49,102 nt of DNA from Humibacillus sp. GTDB lineage: Bacteria; Actinomycetota; Actinomycetes; Actinomycetales; Dermatophilaceae. A program made the translations under genes and the position numbers. How positions within the stretch are numbered: position 1 is the first letter of the stretch; each line of letters starts with the position of its first letter. The stretch spans positions 1 through 49,102 of the forward strand of contig JAKDLG010000019.1 of assembly GCA_030452985.1 (NCBI GenBank), written 5' to 3'. Positions 1 to 10,588 of this stretch are shown in pieces. The notes under the pieces are model-generated. The model was not told the origin of the DNA. It searched no databases and saw nothing but the letters and a program-made list of their open reading frames with translations.

Positions 1-453
1 GATCCCGTTCGCCAGCACCGGCCGCTTCCGGCCCCGACCACCCGAACCAGCACCCGCACCCGCACCCGCACCCGCACCCGAGTCTGAACCGGCGTCCGCT
101 CCTGAACCGGCCCCTGGACCACGGTCCGGGTCGTTGGTCCCGTTCGCACCGTGGCTTTGCTCCTCCAGCGAGGCCCGAGCGGCGTTCTCGCGTGCTTGGC
201 GCCACCCGTCGAAGTCACCGGCATCCGAACACGCCTTCGCGTGTTCACGCCACCCATCAGCGATCTGCTCCTGCGAGGTCACGAACCCCACCGTGACCCG
301 CGCCTGCGCTGCCGCGACCGCCGACTTCAGTCGTTCCAACCCAGCCAGCTGGTCGATCCGCTCCCCGTCATCGACCTGCTCATCAAGACGAGACAGAGCC
401 GTGACCAGGGCCTGCAGGCCCTGCGTCGTCAGCCCTTCATCAGTCTCGATCAT
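1..453 (-). CDS. DUF222 / 13E12-type HNH protein, N-terminal part (runs off window)
   Basis: Reading leftward from the ATG at 453, an open frame of 151 codons continues past the window edge, so only the N-terminus is present. It begins MIETDEGLTTQGLQALV and continues as a helical segment rich in Ala, Arg and Glu with the pattern DQLAGLERLKSAVAAAQARV. That is the typical start of the DUF222 domain found in front of HNH nuclease domains in the actinobacterial 13E12 repeat family. Residues of about 100-143 are a low-complexity Gly/Ala/Ser linker encoded partly by a CACCCG hexamer repeat. The HNH motif itself would lie outside the window and is not seen. The start is supported by a strong promoter whose -10 ends 7 nt before the ATG. 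The cellular role of this family is not established; it is multicopy in many actinobacteria. Confidence 0.75.
   Translation of the reverse strand, partial: MIETDEGLTTQGLQALVTALSRLDEQVDDGERIDQLAGLERLKSAVAAAQARVTVGFVTSQEQIADGWREHAKACSDAGDFDGWRQARENAARASLEEQSHGANGTNDPDRGPGAGSGADAGSDSGAGAGAGAGAGSGGRGRKRPVLANGI
51..80. repeat. (CACCCG)5 hexamer tandem repeat in coding sequence
   Basis: Five exact copies of CACCCG lie in the DUF222 gene. On the coding strand they encode an alternating Gly-Ala linker. The six-base unit keeps the frame, so copy number could vary without frameshift. Confidence 0.9.
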
Positions 454-460
454 GTGTTCG

Positions 461-490
461 ATTCTATCAAAACCTAAGGCACTCCGTCAA
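461..490 (-). promoter_or_regulatory. Promoter of the DUF222 gene, apparently leaderless
   Basis: On the minus strand, TTGACG (485-490) and TAGAAT (461-466) are separated by 18 nt, a very good housekeeping-sigma match. The -10 hexamer ends 7 nt before the ATG at 453, so transcription should begin at or next to the start codon. There is no Shine-Dalgarno sequence, consistent with a leaderless mRNA. Confidence 0.7.
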
Positions 491-610
491 GAGTTGGTTG
501 CCAGCGAATGGTCTGCGGCACAAGCGATCCGGTGATCGAACGCGTCGGCTCACACCCGCCCGTGTCCCGGGTGCTCCACGACGGCCGTTGATCTCAAATT
601 CCGCCCATCT

Positions 611-645
611 CGGCTGGTGAACGGCCGGCATAGGCCGACCAGCCG
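611..645. terminator. Inverted repeat, possible terminator
   Basis: CGGCTGGT (611-618) and ACCAGCCG (638-645) form a perfect 8-bp stem. The 19-nt loop contains two GGCC words that can pair as an inner stem. It lies in the gene-free stretch 491-818, about 170 nt downstream of the leftward AlkA-like gene. No U tract follows. Apart from this hairpin and the DUF222 promoter, nothing recognisable was found in 454-818. Confidence 0.4.
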
Positions 646-818
646 TCGTCGTGTCGTCGCTGAGAGAGTGCCCGTTGCGTCGCAAAGTTCAGCCACGGTC
701 CGATCCCCGCGGCCGACGGCGGCGAACCGACCGCGGCAACCCCGCCAGGGTCCGATCCCTGCAGCGGATTCCAGTGAACCCACTCGCACGCTCGACCGGA
801 GTGAAGGGCGATGCGGCG

Positions 819-1778
819 TCAGCGGGCGCGGGTGGGCAGGTGTCGACGGGGCGGCATCCGGGGGGCTCGCCGCGGTCGGTGGTGGCCGGCGAGTCCGAGC
901 AGATGCTGCACTCGGTAGCGATGACCGGCGTACGGCTCGAGCAGCTCGGCGAGCCCGTCGTCGTCGACCGGCGAGCCCGTGAGGGCCCAGCCGATGTCCT
1001 TGGCGACGTGGTAGTCGCCGAAGCTCGGCGAGTCGGGGTCACCCAGGGCCCGCTGGGCCACCTCGGCGGCGGTCCAGACCCCGACTCCGGGCAGGGCCCG
1101 CAAGCGACGGTGGGCCTCCGCGACGGAGATGCTGGCACCCTCCTCGAGCCGGCCGGCGTGACTGGCCGCACGCACCAGGGTGCGCGAGCGCTGGCCGTCG
1201 ACCGAGGCCTGCAACCAGGCCCACGACGGAACGGCAGCCCAACCACGGGCGGTCGGCGGGGCGAACAGCCCGCGACCGGCCGAGTCGTCGCCGAACGGGC
1301 CCGGTGCGATCGCGCCGAAACGCCGCACCAGGGCGCGGTAGCCGAAGAAGGCCTCCTGCCCGGTGACCTTCTGCTCGATGACGGCCGGGGCGAACGCGTC
1401 GAAGACCAGTCCCGACCGGGGCACCCTCCAGTGCGGGAACCGTCGCCAGGCCTGCGCCACGATCTCGTGGTGGGCCACAAAGTCGGAGACGTCGTCGCCG
1501 TCACCGAGCAGGGCCGGCACCGACTCGAGCAGCCACACGGCGCCGGCGCCCCAGGCCCTGGCCTCGACGACCGCCTCGTCGGGGCAGCACCACAGGTGCA
1601 GCGTGCCCACCCCCGCCGGGGTCTGCACCGCCCGGGTGAACGACCCGTCGGCGCCCCAGCGCGACGTCGGGTCGCCGCTGCCGCGCCGGAACACCCCGAG
1701 CTGCGCACGCAGCCGGATCTCGCGGTCGGTGCGCCAGCGACGCAGCAGTGGCTCGGGCACCCGTCCAGTCTCGCTCAC
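819..1778 (-). CDS. AlkA-like DNA-3-methyladenine glycosylase (HhH-GPD family)
   Basis: This 319-residue protein probably removes alkylated bases from DNA as the first step of base excision repair. A helix-hairpin-helix is visible as LPGVGVWTA at residues 229-237. It is followed by FGDYHV, whose Asp (about residue 255) sits where the catalytic Asp of the HhH-GPD superfamily is expected. The segment AVIEQKVTGQEAF (about 132-144) matches the start of the glycosylase fold in AlkA-type enzymes. The N-terminal 120 residues correspond to the AlkA N-terminal domain. The start is GTG at 1778. The gene stands alone, divergent from the F420-dependent oxidoreductase gene. The last 20 residues are rich in Arg, Pro and His and unlikely to be structured. 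Substrate specificity cannot be read from sequence. Confidence 0.85.
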   Translation of the reverse strand: MSETGRVPEPLLRRWRTDREIRLRAQLGVFRRGSGDPTSRWGADGSFTRAVQTPAGVGTLHLWCCPDEAVVEARAWGAGAVWLLESVPALLGDGDDVSDFVAHHEIVAQAWRRFPHWRVPRSGLVFDAFAPAVIEQKVTGQEAFFGYRALVRRFGAIAPGPFGDDSAGRGLFAPPTARGWAAVPSWAWLQASVDGQRSRTLVRAASHAGRLEEGASISVAEAHRRLRALPGVGVWTAAEVAQRALGDPDSPSFGDYHVAKDIGWALTGSPVDDDGLAELLEPYAGHRYRVQHLLGLAGHHRPRRAPRMPPRRHLPTRAR

Positions 1779-1882
1779 CGCAGGTAGTGCTCCGAGCGCG
1801 CACCTCGGGTTCTGGCACCCGAACGAGCCAGTGAGACGATGATCGAGACCTGCCCACTACCGCCCCGACGGAGACCCACCAG

Positions 1883-2317
1883 ATGACGACGAACGGAAAC
1901 TACGTGCCCAGCCCGGCGAAGTGGGTGCGCGACCAGGTAGCCGAGATCGAGCGCACCGGCACGACGACATCGGTGCACATCCAGCACCGGCCTGTCGTGC
2001 TGCTGACGATGACCGGGGCCAGGTCGGGCGCCGTGCGCAAGGTGCCGCTCATGCGCGTCGAGCACGAGGGCCGGTACGCCGCTGTGGCCAGCCAGGGCGG
2101 CGCCCCCGAGCACCCGCAGTGGTTCCACAACCTGGTGGCCCACCCCGACCTCGAGCTGCAGGACGGCACCGAGACCAGCCCGGTGCACGCCCGCGAGCTC
2201 GAGGGCGAGGAACGCGACGAGTGGTGGCCGCGGTGCGTCGCCGCCTTCCCTCCCTACGCCGACTATCAGACCAAGACCGACCGGCTCATTCCGGTGTTCG
2301 TGCTCGAACCCCGCTGA
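1883..2317 (+). CDS. Deazaflavin (F420)-dependent nitroreductase/oxidoreductase, Ddn family
   Basis: A 144-residue protein of the Ddn (DUF385) family, split-barrel enzymes that use reduced coenzyme F420 to reduce quinones, nitro compounds or other acceptors. Recognisable elements are VVLLTMTGARSGAVRKVPLM (about residues 38-57), then the conserved HPQWFHNLVAHPDLELQ block (about 78-94) and a C-terminal VFVLEPR strand. The length is normal for the family. The ATG is preceded by a GGAG-containing ribosome binding site. It converges on the membrane protein gene, with 25 nt between the stop codons. The F420 biosynthesis genes fbiA and cofE lie about 32 kb away in this window, so the cofactor should be available. 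The physiological substrate is unknown. Confidence 0.88.
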   Translation: MTTNGNYVPSPAKWVRDQVAEIERTGTTTSVHIQHRPVVLLTMTGARSGAVRKVPLMRVEHEGRYAAVASQGGAPEHPQWFHNLVAHPDLELQDGTETSPVHARELEGEERDEWWPRCVAAFPPYADYQTKTDRLIPVFVLEPR

Positions 2318-2342
2318 ACGCCCCTACCCAGGACGGCTCAGG

Positions 2343-3326
2343 TCAGGCCGATACGTCGTCGGTGACATCACGATCCCGGATCGCCCGCCGGTCGGCGATG
2401 AGGTGGTGCGACCGCGCGTACAGCCAGCCGGCCAGCGCCGCAACGACGTCGACGATGGTCACGATGAAGCGCGAGGTGATGGCGACGGCCGCCGCGGCCG
2501 ACGTCGGCAGGGCGGTCGCGAGCACGAGGGTGAGCAGGCCTTCGCGGGCGCCCAGACCTGCGGGCAGCACGACGGTCAGCATGCCGAGTGACACCGAGAG
2601 GGCGTAGCCGCTCATCGAGGCCACCGTGAGATCAGGGTGGAGCTGGCCGTCGCTCGACACGGCCCGGGCCAGCAGCAGGATGTGCACGCCGAAAGCGACC
2701 CACGCCAGCACCATGACCACCACGGTGCGCACCACCGCTCCAGCCGACAGCTCGTGTTCGAGCGGGGGCCGCCGCAGCAGTCGCAGGCCGGCCGCGATGA
2801 TCGCGTTCAGTAACCGGGGCACGCAGAGAACGGCGATGATCGGCACCGCGAACAACACCCACCAGTCGAAATGACCCGAGCCACCCGAACCACCCCGGAG
2901 CAGCAGGGATGCCGCCGGGAGGCCGATGAGCCCCCCTGCGAGCAGCGCGAAGCCGATCGCGAGAAACCCGGTCACCGCGGTACGCCGGCGAGGCACCCCG
3001 AGCCCGCGGGCCATGTCGGCCTGCACGAGCACCGACCACACCGAGCCGGGTAGGTACTTGCCGAGCTGTCCGACGAAGTACACGCCGCTCGCCGGGGCCA
3101 CGTGCAGGTCCGAGCCGAGGTCAGCGAGCAGCACCCGCCAGCCCAGCATCGTCAGCACGGTGCCGACCGCCGCGGCCAGGGTCGACAGAGCGAACGTGCC
3201 CTTCGAGATCTGGCCCAGGTAGACCGAGACGTCGGCCCAGTTCTTGACGATCGCGTAGACCACCGCGGCGAGCACGATGGCGGCGATGGCGAGACGCGCC
3301 ACCGTGAAGAGCCGCTGCCGGCTCAT
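2343..3326 (-). CDS. Integral membrane flippase-like protein (LPG synthase TM / UPF0104 family)
   Basis: A 327-residue membrane protein with about eight hydrophobic segments, beginning MSRQRLFTVARLAIAAIVLA. The pattern YFVGQLGKYLPGSVWSVLVQ (residues about 78-97) and the C-terminal VVLPAGLGAREGLL are hallmarks of the lysylphosphatidylglycerol-synthase transmembrane family (UPF0104). Members are thought to translocate lipids or lipid-linked glycans. The open frame extends upstream, but this ATG lies 14 nt after the stop of the glycosyltransferase gene, giving a sensible operon junction. Pairing with a glycosyltransferase suggests a role in moving or building a surface glycolipid; that is inference. 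The C-terminus has a charged cytoplasmic tail. Confidence 0.82.
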   Translation of the reverse strand: MSRQRLFTVARLAIAAIVLAAVVYAIVKNWADVSVYLGQISKGTFALSTLAAAVGTVLTMLGWRVLLADLGSDLHVAPASGVYFVGQLGKYLPGSVWSVLVQADMARGLGVPRRRTAVTGFLAIGFALLAGGLIGLPAASLLLRGGSGGSGHFDWWVLFAVPIIAVLCVPRLLNAIIAAGLRLLRRPPLEHELSAGAVVRTVVVMVLAWVAFGVHILLLARAVSSDGQLHPDLTVASMSGYALSVSLGMLTVVLPAGLGAREGLLTLVLATALPTSAAAAVAITSRFIVTIVDVVAALAGWLYARSHHLIADRRAIRDRDVTDDVSA

Positions 3327-3340
3327 CGCCCCCGCCGCCC

Positions 3341-5326
3341 TCAACGCCGGCGCAGCGTCAGGCGAACGAGGCCGTAGGCCGCGTCGTCGGCCCGAGCCCG
3401 CTCGGCCGCATTCCGCATTCGGGCGTTGACGGTGCCGTCGAGATCGCCGACCAGCACGAAACCCAGGTCGTCGGCCCGGGCGAGGATGCCGCGCACGTCG
3501 GCGGGGCTGATCGCCCCGTCGGCGCCCTGCGGGCCGATGGGCACCGTGATGACGAGCAGGCCGTGCGAACGCAGGGCCCACGCGGCCTGCTCCAGCACGT
3601 GGTCGACGTCGTTGGCATCGCACCCCCGCGGATGGATCCGCACGATCACGTCGAGGGATCCGGTGTCGACGTCGAGGGCGGCCACGCTCGGGCGGCTTCC
3701 GGTGAAGTCGATCTCGACCGGAGCGAAGCCGACCGCCCGAGCCCAGCGCGAGAACAGCGACCGGGTGCCGGTCTCGTCGACGATGACCGCGCTGCGACGG
3801 CCGTCGTCGCGCACCCGCACGATCGCAGCCAGGGCGCCGAGGGCCGCCCACGACGCCACCCGGTCGAGCGAGCGTGGCAGGCCGAACAGTCGGGCCAAAC
3901 GCTTGGCGTCGTCGGCCTCGGAGGGCTCACCGAGCACGTCGGTCGCGAGCACCCAGTCGGGGAGGTCGTCGCGGTCGAGGGCAAGGATGGTGCGGCGGGC
4001 GGAGGCCCGGTTCGCGATCCGGTGGCGTTGCGCGGCCCAGGCGTGTCGAGCGGCAGGGGGGCGCATCGCATCGTTCGAGGAGCCAGCCGGGGCGGGGGCG
4101 TCGTCGACCACGAACGCGTCGACGGAGAGGGCCTCGAGGGTACCCAGGTAGTGCGCCCACGGGCCGGAGAGGTCGGGCGTCTTGACGCCTTCCGCGAGCC
4201 GGTGCCGCACGTCGGGCTCGAGCAGACGGCGCAGCGCGTCGGTGAGCGCCGGCTCGTCACCAGGTGGCACGAGCAGGCCGTTGACGCCGTCGATCACCTG
4301 ATGTGTAAAGGGCGAGATGGCGGTGGCCAGCACGGGCAGGCCGTGCGCGTGGGCGAGCACGACGTTCGAGGTGGCGCTCGCGCTGCGGTAGGGAAGGGCG
4401 AGCACGTCGTGCTGGTCCAGCAGCGCTGCGAGCGTATCGGCGGGCACAGAGCCGTCGCGAAGGTCGACCCGACCGGCCAGCCTCGGATCGCTGACGAGCT
4501 CACCGATGGTCGTGCGGTTGGCCCCTGACAGTTCTCCGGCGATCGTCAGGGTGACGTCGGGCACGGACCGCATCGCCCGCAGCAGCACGTCGATGCCCTG
4601 GTGCTCCCGGATCAGGCCGAGGGCAAGCAGTCGAACCGGCCCCGGCCGGGGGCCGCGCGAGACGGGTTCGCCACCCCTGACTGGCGCCGGCAGGTCGGCC
4701 ACGGAGACACGCCGGGCCCCCAGGTCGTGAGCCAGCGCAGCCTGCTCGATCGTGTGAACCAGCACCGAGTCGGCCCGAGCAAGCAACGCCGCCATCAACC
4801 TGGCATCCCGGGGTCGGGGCTCAACCGGAATCACGTTGTGGCACAACACGATCGACTGCGGGCGGGTCGGCGGCGCGCCCACCGGCCCGTGCTGCCCCGC
4901 CGAGGCGTCAGACTTCGGACGTCCGGGCAGCGCCCCGGCCGCACGCAGCAGCGCGAGGTGAGCCGGCACCACTGCCGGAAGGGCGTGGACGATGACGACG
5001 GCGTCGGCGCCACGCAGCCGGCGGCCGACGCGCACCCAGGAGTCGGGGCGGGCCCAGCTGAGGGCGCGGATCGTGCGTGGAAACGGGGGAACCTCCCAGC
5101 CACCGGCGGGCAGCGCCGCCTCGGCCCGGCGGTGACCCGACGGGTAGAGGTGAGCCCACGACACCAGGGTGACCTCGTGCCCCGCATCCGCCAGGTGGTG
5201 GGCCAACGTCGTCGTGTGCGCGGCGACGCTCCCCATGTTCGGATGGGTCGGGCCGACGACGGCGATCTGCAGGGCCGCCGGTCCCGGCGTCTGCAGCGCG
5301 AAGTCGTGCGTTCGAGCATCCGTCAT
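3341..5326 (-). CDS. Glycosyltransferase family 4 fused to a methyltransferase-like C-terminal domain
   Basis: The 661-residue protein has two parts. Residues about 18-400 are a GT-B glycosyltransferase of the family 4 type. The N-terminal Rossmann start is IAVVGPTHPNMGSVAAHT, the middle has VRLLALGLIREHQGIDVLLR, and the donor-site region includes LALPYRSASATSNVVLAHA with GVNGLLVPPGDEPAL. Residues about 480-661 resemble a degenerate class I methyltransferase or Rossmann fold: LDVIVRIHPRG, VLEQAAWALRSHGLLVITVP, and a final YGLVRLTLRR strand. A clear SAM-binding glycine motif is not visible, so this half may not be catalytic. The downstream flippase-like gene starts 14 nt after its stop. The likely role is transfer of a sugar to a lipid or surface glycan at the membrane. 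Donor and acceptor are unknown. Confidence 0.78.
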   Translation of the reverse strand: MTDARTHDFALQTPGPAALQIAVVGPTHPNMGSVAAHTTTLAHHLADAGHEVTLVSWAHLYPSGHRRAEAALPAGGWEVPPFPRTIRALSWARPDSWVRVGRRLRGADAVVIVHALPAVVPAHLALLRAAGALPGRPKSDASAGQHGPVGAPPTRPQSIVLCHNVIPVEPRPRDARLMAALLARADSVLVHTIEQAALAHDLGARRVSVADLPAPVRGGEPVSRGPRPGPVRLLALGLIREHQGIDVLLRAMRSVPDVTLTIAGELSGANRTTIGELVSDPRLAGRVDLRDGSVPADTLAALLDQHDVLALPYRSASATSNVVLAHAHGLPVLATAISPFTHQVIDGVNGLLVPPGDEPALTDALRRLLEPDVRHRLAEGVKTPDLSGPWAHYLGTLEALSVDAFVVDDAPAPAGSSNDAMRPPAARHAWAAQRHRIANRASARRTILALDRDDLPDWVLATDVLGEPSEADDAKRLARLFGLPRSLDRVASWAALGALAAIVRVRDDGRRSAVIVDETGTRSLFSRWARAVGFAPVEIDFTGSRPSVAALDVDTGSLDVIVRIHPRGCDANDVDHVLEQAAWALRSHGLLVITVPIGPQGADGAISPADVRGILARADDLGFVLVGDLDGTVNARMRNAAERARADDAAYGLVRLTLRRR

Positions 5327-5367
5327 GATGCCTCGACTCTAGTTCGCGAGAGCGCGAGAGGCATGCG

Positions 5368-5913
5368 TCAACGCAGGCGGCGCACCGACTCGATCGCGGT
5401 GAAAGGCACGAGGTGGCGAGCCACCACGTTGCTCGACCGCCGCACTTCGTCGGAGGCGTGCTCGGCCATCTCGAGATGGTCGGCGCCGACGACGTCGATG
5501 GTGCCCACGGTGACGCGCGAGTCGATGTCGGCGAGGGCCACGGTGGCCCGGTCGCGGCTCACGGCCCGCAGCGCCGAACCAAGAGCGAAGCGACGCGCGA
5601 CGACGCTCGCGGCGATCGCTCCCGGGGCCAGACCGGTGACCGACCGCAGGGCGGCGAGCGGGACCAGCACCGGCCACTCCGGCCGCATCTCGAGCAGCAA
5701 CCAGTCGGGGCCGACGTCGACGACGATTCCGATGATCACGCCTGACCCCAGTCGGGCTCCGACGCTGACCCCCTGGTTGGCGAGCAGCCTCGACTGCAGG
5801 TCGAGCTGGGCCCGTTCACGGCGAGTTCGGTCGGCGACCTCCGCATCGAGCTCACGCGACTCCTCGAGCTCGAGCTGGGCCTCCAGGTCGTCGAAGAGAC
5901 GGTCCCAACGCAC
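5368..5913 (-). CDS. Conserved actinobacterial protein of unknown function
   Basis: An unrecognised 181-residue protein. A TTG at 5928 would give 186 residues, but GTG at 5913 is preceded by GGAGGAGG at ideal spacing, so GTG is preferred. The N-terminal 40 residues are strongly acidic and helical (DRLFDDLEAQLELEESRELD), a probable coiled coil. The remainder alternates hydrophobic beta strands (GVSVGARLGSGVIIGIVVD, WLLLEMRPEWPVLVPL) and ends with RHLVPFTAIESVRRLR. There is no signal peptide or transmembrane segment. The beta-rich pattern with a repeated V-x-V-G theme suggests a small barrel; that is inference. It faces away from the LysM gene across an AT-richer spacer (5914-6053) that probably carries promoters for both. 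Confidence 0.7.
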   Translation of the reverse strand: MRWDRLFDDLEAQLELEESRELDAEVADRTRRERAQLDLQSRLLANQGVSVGARLGSGVIIGIVVDVGPDWLLLEMRPEWPVLVPLAALRSVTGLAPGAIAASVVARRFALGSALRAVSRDRATVALADIDSRVTVGTIDVVGADHLEMAEHASDEVRRSSNVVARHLVPFTAIESVRRLR

Positions 5914-6017
5914 CTGTTCCTCCTCCAAGCCCCACCGGAGACGGCCCCTGCGGCGCCTCAGTCAGCCAAGCATAGTCGCAACTGATCTGACGTGGACAGA
6001 ATCTAACGATGTTTATC

Positions 6018-6047
6018 TTGACCAAACGTAAGCAAACAGCATTGAAT
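6018..6047 (+). promoter_or_regulatory. Promoter of the LysM gene, probably leaderless
   Basis: TTGACC (6018-6023) and TTGAAT (6042-6047) are 18 nt apart in an unusually AT-rich patch. The -10 ends 6 nt before the ATG at 6054, so the transcript probably starts at the initiation codon. This argues against the in-frame ATG at 6009, which would lie upstream of the transcription start. Confidence 0.5.
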
Positions 6048-6053
6048 GAAGCC

Positions 6054-7001
6054 ATGAACAGCGGTCAGGGATCAACAGCGGTGGGCCGGCGCCGGCAGCT
6101 CGGCCCGGAAGTCACCCGGCTTCACGGCCGGTCGAAGGCGCGGGCCGGTCGGCCCGCGCGGCTCGGCCAGCTCGTCGGCGCCGGCCTCGCTCCTCTTGCG
6201 GCGCTCATCGTGCTGCGCCTGCTCTACGGCGCCGCCGTGCACGCGTGGCCATCGGGAGGGCTGAGTGCGGCGTCCACCGTCGACGAGGTCGTGCTCGGCC
6301 TGTTCTCGTGGGTGGCCGTGGCCCTCTGCGCCTGGTTGGCCCTGGGCGTCACCCTGACCGCCCTGACGAGACTCCCCGGCCGCGTCGGGCGCTGGATCGG
6401 TGTGTTGGCCGACCGAGTGACCCCAGCGGTACTACGGCGGTCGCTGACCATGCTGCTCGGAGTCTCGGTGAGCACGGTGGCCCTGCCGACCGGCACGGCA
6501 TCCGGCGCCGTCACGACCGTGGTCGCCGCCGACAGCTCGGGCAGCTCGGGGGGCTTCACGGTCACGGATGCCGGGCCGGGCCTGCACGCGACCGCCCCCC
6601 TTGCCGAGCCGTTCCGCGCCCTCGTCCCCCACTGGTCGGTGACGGAGAACCCGAACCCCGGCTTCCGGGCCACCGACCGGCACGATGACAGGCAGGGCGA
6701 CCAGCAGCAGGGCCCGGGTTGGCGACCCACCGCCCCGGTGCGAACGGCGGGCGCACGCTCGACACTGCTGACCCCGGCCCCACGCACCGCCTCGGCGCTG
6801 GTCGAGCACGTCACGGTCCGGCGAGGCGACAGCCTGTGGTCGATCGTCGCGCGGCATCTCGGCCCAGGTGCCTCCGACACCGAGATCGCACACGAGTGGC
6901 CGCGGTGGTTCGCGGCCAACGCCGCGGTCATCGGCGAAGACCCCGACCTGATCCTTCCCGGTCAGCAGCTGGCCCCGCCGCTCGAGGGAGCGCACCCGTG
7001 A
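6054..7001 (+). CDS. Membrane-anchored LysM-domain protein
   Basis: A 315-residue protein with two N-terminal transmembrane segments (LVGAGLAPLAALIVLRLLYG and LFSWVAVALCAWLALGVTL) and a long Gly/Ser/Pro-rich linker. A C-terminal LysM domain covers the last 60 residues (HVTVRRGDSLWSIVARHLG ... DLILPGQQL). LysM domains bind N-acetylglucosamine glycans such as peptidoglycan, so the C-terminus should lie outside the membrane. The start at 6054 was chosen because a promoter ends just before it. An in-frame ATG at 6009 would add 15 residues. The stop overlaps the next start by 4 nt (GTGA), so the two are translationally coupled. Position beside secA and the Rv3235-like gene is a recurrent actinobacterial arrangement. 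Its exact cell-wall function is unknown. Confidence 0.8.
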   Translation: MNSGQGSTAVGRRRQLGPEVTRLHGRSKARAGRPARLGQLVGAGLAPLAALIVLRLLYGAAVHAWPSGGLSAASTVDEVVLGLFSWVAVALCAWLALGVTLTALTRLPGRVGRWIGVLADRVTPAVLRRSLTMLLGVSVSTVALPTGTASGAVTTVVAADSSGSSGGFTVTDAGPGLHATAPLAEPFRALVPHWSVTENPNPGFRATDRHDDRQGDQQQGPGWRPTAPVRTAGARSTLLTPAPRTASALVEHVTVRRGDSLWSIVARHLGPGASDTEIAHEWPRWFAANAAVIGEDPDLILPGQQLAPPLEGAHP

Positions 7002-7522
7002 CCGCCGGGGCCGGAGCCCGCCCCGCTCCGCGCAGCTTCGCCGTACGACCCATCCCCGAGAACGCGCCGCGCATCATCAGCGCCGACGAGGCCTGGGCCG
7101 CGCCCGCTCCCTGGTCACAGTCCGCACTCGCCCTCGACTTCCGGCATCGAGACGACGACGACGACTTCGGGCCCCAGCCGACGCGCACGAGCGCGCTGCC
7201 TGACCCGCATCCGCTGGTGGCCCGGCTCTCCCAGTCGGTCATGGAGGTGGTCTCCGCCCAGCGTCCGCCGGCGCAGCTGATCCGCCATCTGGCCCCGACC
7301 GTCTACAGCGTGGTCGCCCGTCGGGCCCTCGTCGCGGCGCGACGTCAGCAGCCGGGCGCTCGACGGGCCGCCGTGGTGCGCAGAGTGCGCCTCTGCGAGC
7401 CGACCGACGGGGTCGTAGAGGCCTGCGCCGTCGTCGTCGCCCACGGCCGGGTGCGGGCGATGGCGATGCGCCTGGAGGGCGTCGACGGGCGCTGGGTCGT
7501 CACAGCCCTGACCATCGGTTAG
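6998..7522 (+). CDS. Rv3235 family protein (DUF6459)
   Basis: A 174-residue soluble protein from a GTG that overlaps the LysM gene stop (GTGA). Residues about 1-70 are Pro/Ala-rich and acidic (RHRDDDDDFG). The C-terminal 100 residues contain the compact domain LIRHLAPTVYSVVARRALVA followed by VRRVRLCEPTDGVVEACAVV and the ending GRWVVTALTIG. This layout is that of the Rv3235 family found next to secA1 in actinobacteria, sometimes linked to translocation on the basis of position only. No catalytic motif is visible. It converges on secA with 21 nt between stops and no obvious terminator in that gap. Confidence 0.75.
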   Translation: MTAGAGARPAPRSFAVRPIPENAPRIISADEAWAAPAPWSQSALALDFRHRDDDDDFGPQPTRTSALPDPHPLVARLSQSVMEVVSAQRPPAQLIRHLAPTVYSVVARRALVAARRQQPGARRAAVVRRVRLCEPTDGVVEACAVVVAHGRVRAMAMRLEGVDGRWVVTALTIG

Positions 7523-7543
7523 GTGGTCCCCCAGAATCGCCAG

Positions 7544-10423
<2,880 letters not shown>

Positions 10424-10511
10424 CTGTGTTCTCTCCCGACTGGAACGTTCGATCCCCACGTGAGCGGGTGGCAACGCCCGCGTCTCGTGTTGGTGCAGCG
10501 CGGACCCGCCT

Positions 10512-10542
10512 AGGTTAGCCGCCCGCGCGGCTCCCCCACCAA
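10512..10542 (-). promoter_or_regulatory. Possible secA promoter
   Basis: On the minus strand, TTGGTG (10537-10542) and TAACCT (10512-10517) are 19 nt apart, in the 165-nt spacer between the YcaQ-like gene and secA. It would give a leader of about 80 nt. The match is modest. Confidence 0.3.
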
Positions 10543-10588
10543 CGAGCCGGGATGCCGCCGGGTTCCTCAGGGTCACCTCGGGGCCACC

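Noticed and set aside
577-602. GGAAT-N18-GTG resembling a SigR promoter on the minus strand
   Set aside because: The last base of the GTT element does not match and the only downstream gene has its own strong promoter.
651-1787. 378-codon rightward ORF opposite the AlkA-like gene
   Set aside because: The minus-strand frame has clear glycosylase motifs; this one has only biased composition.
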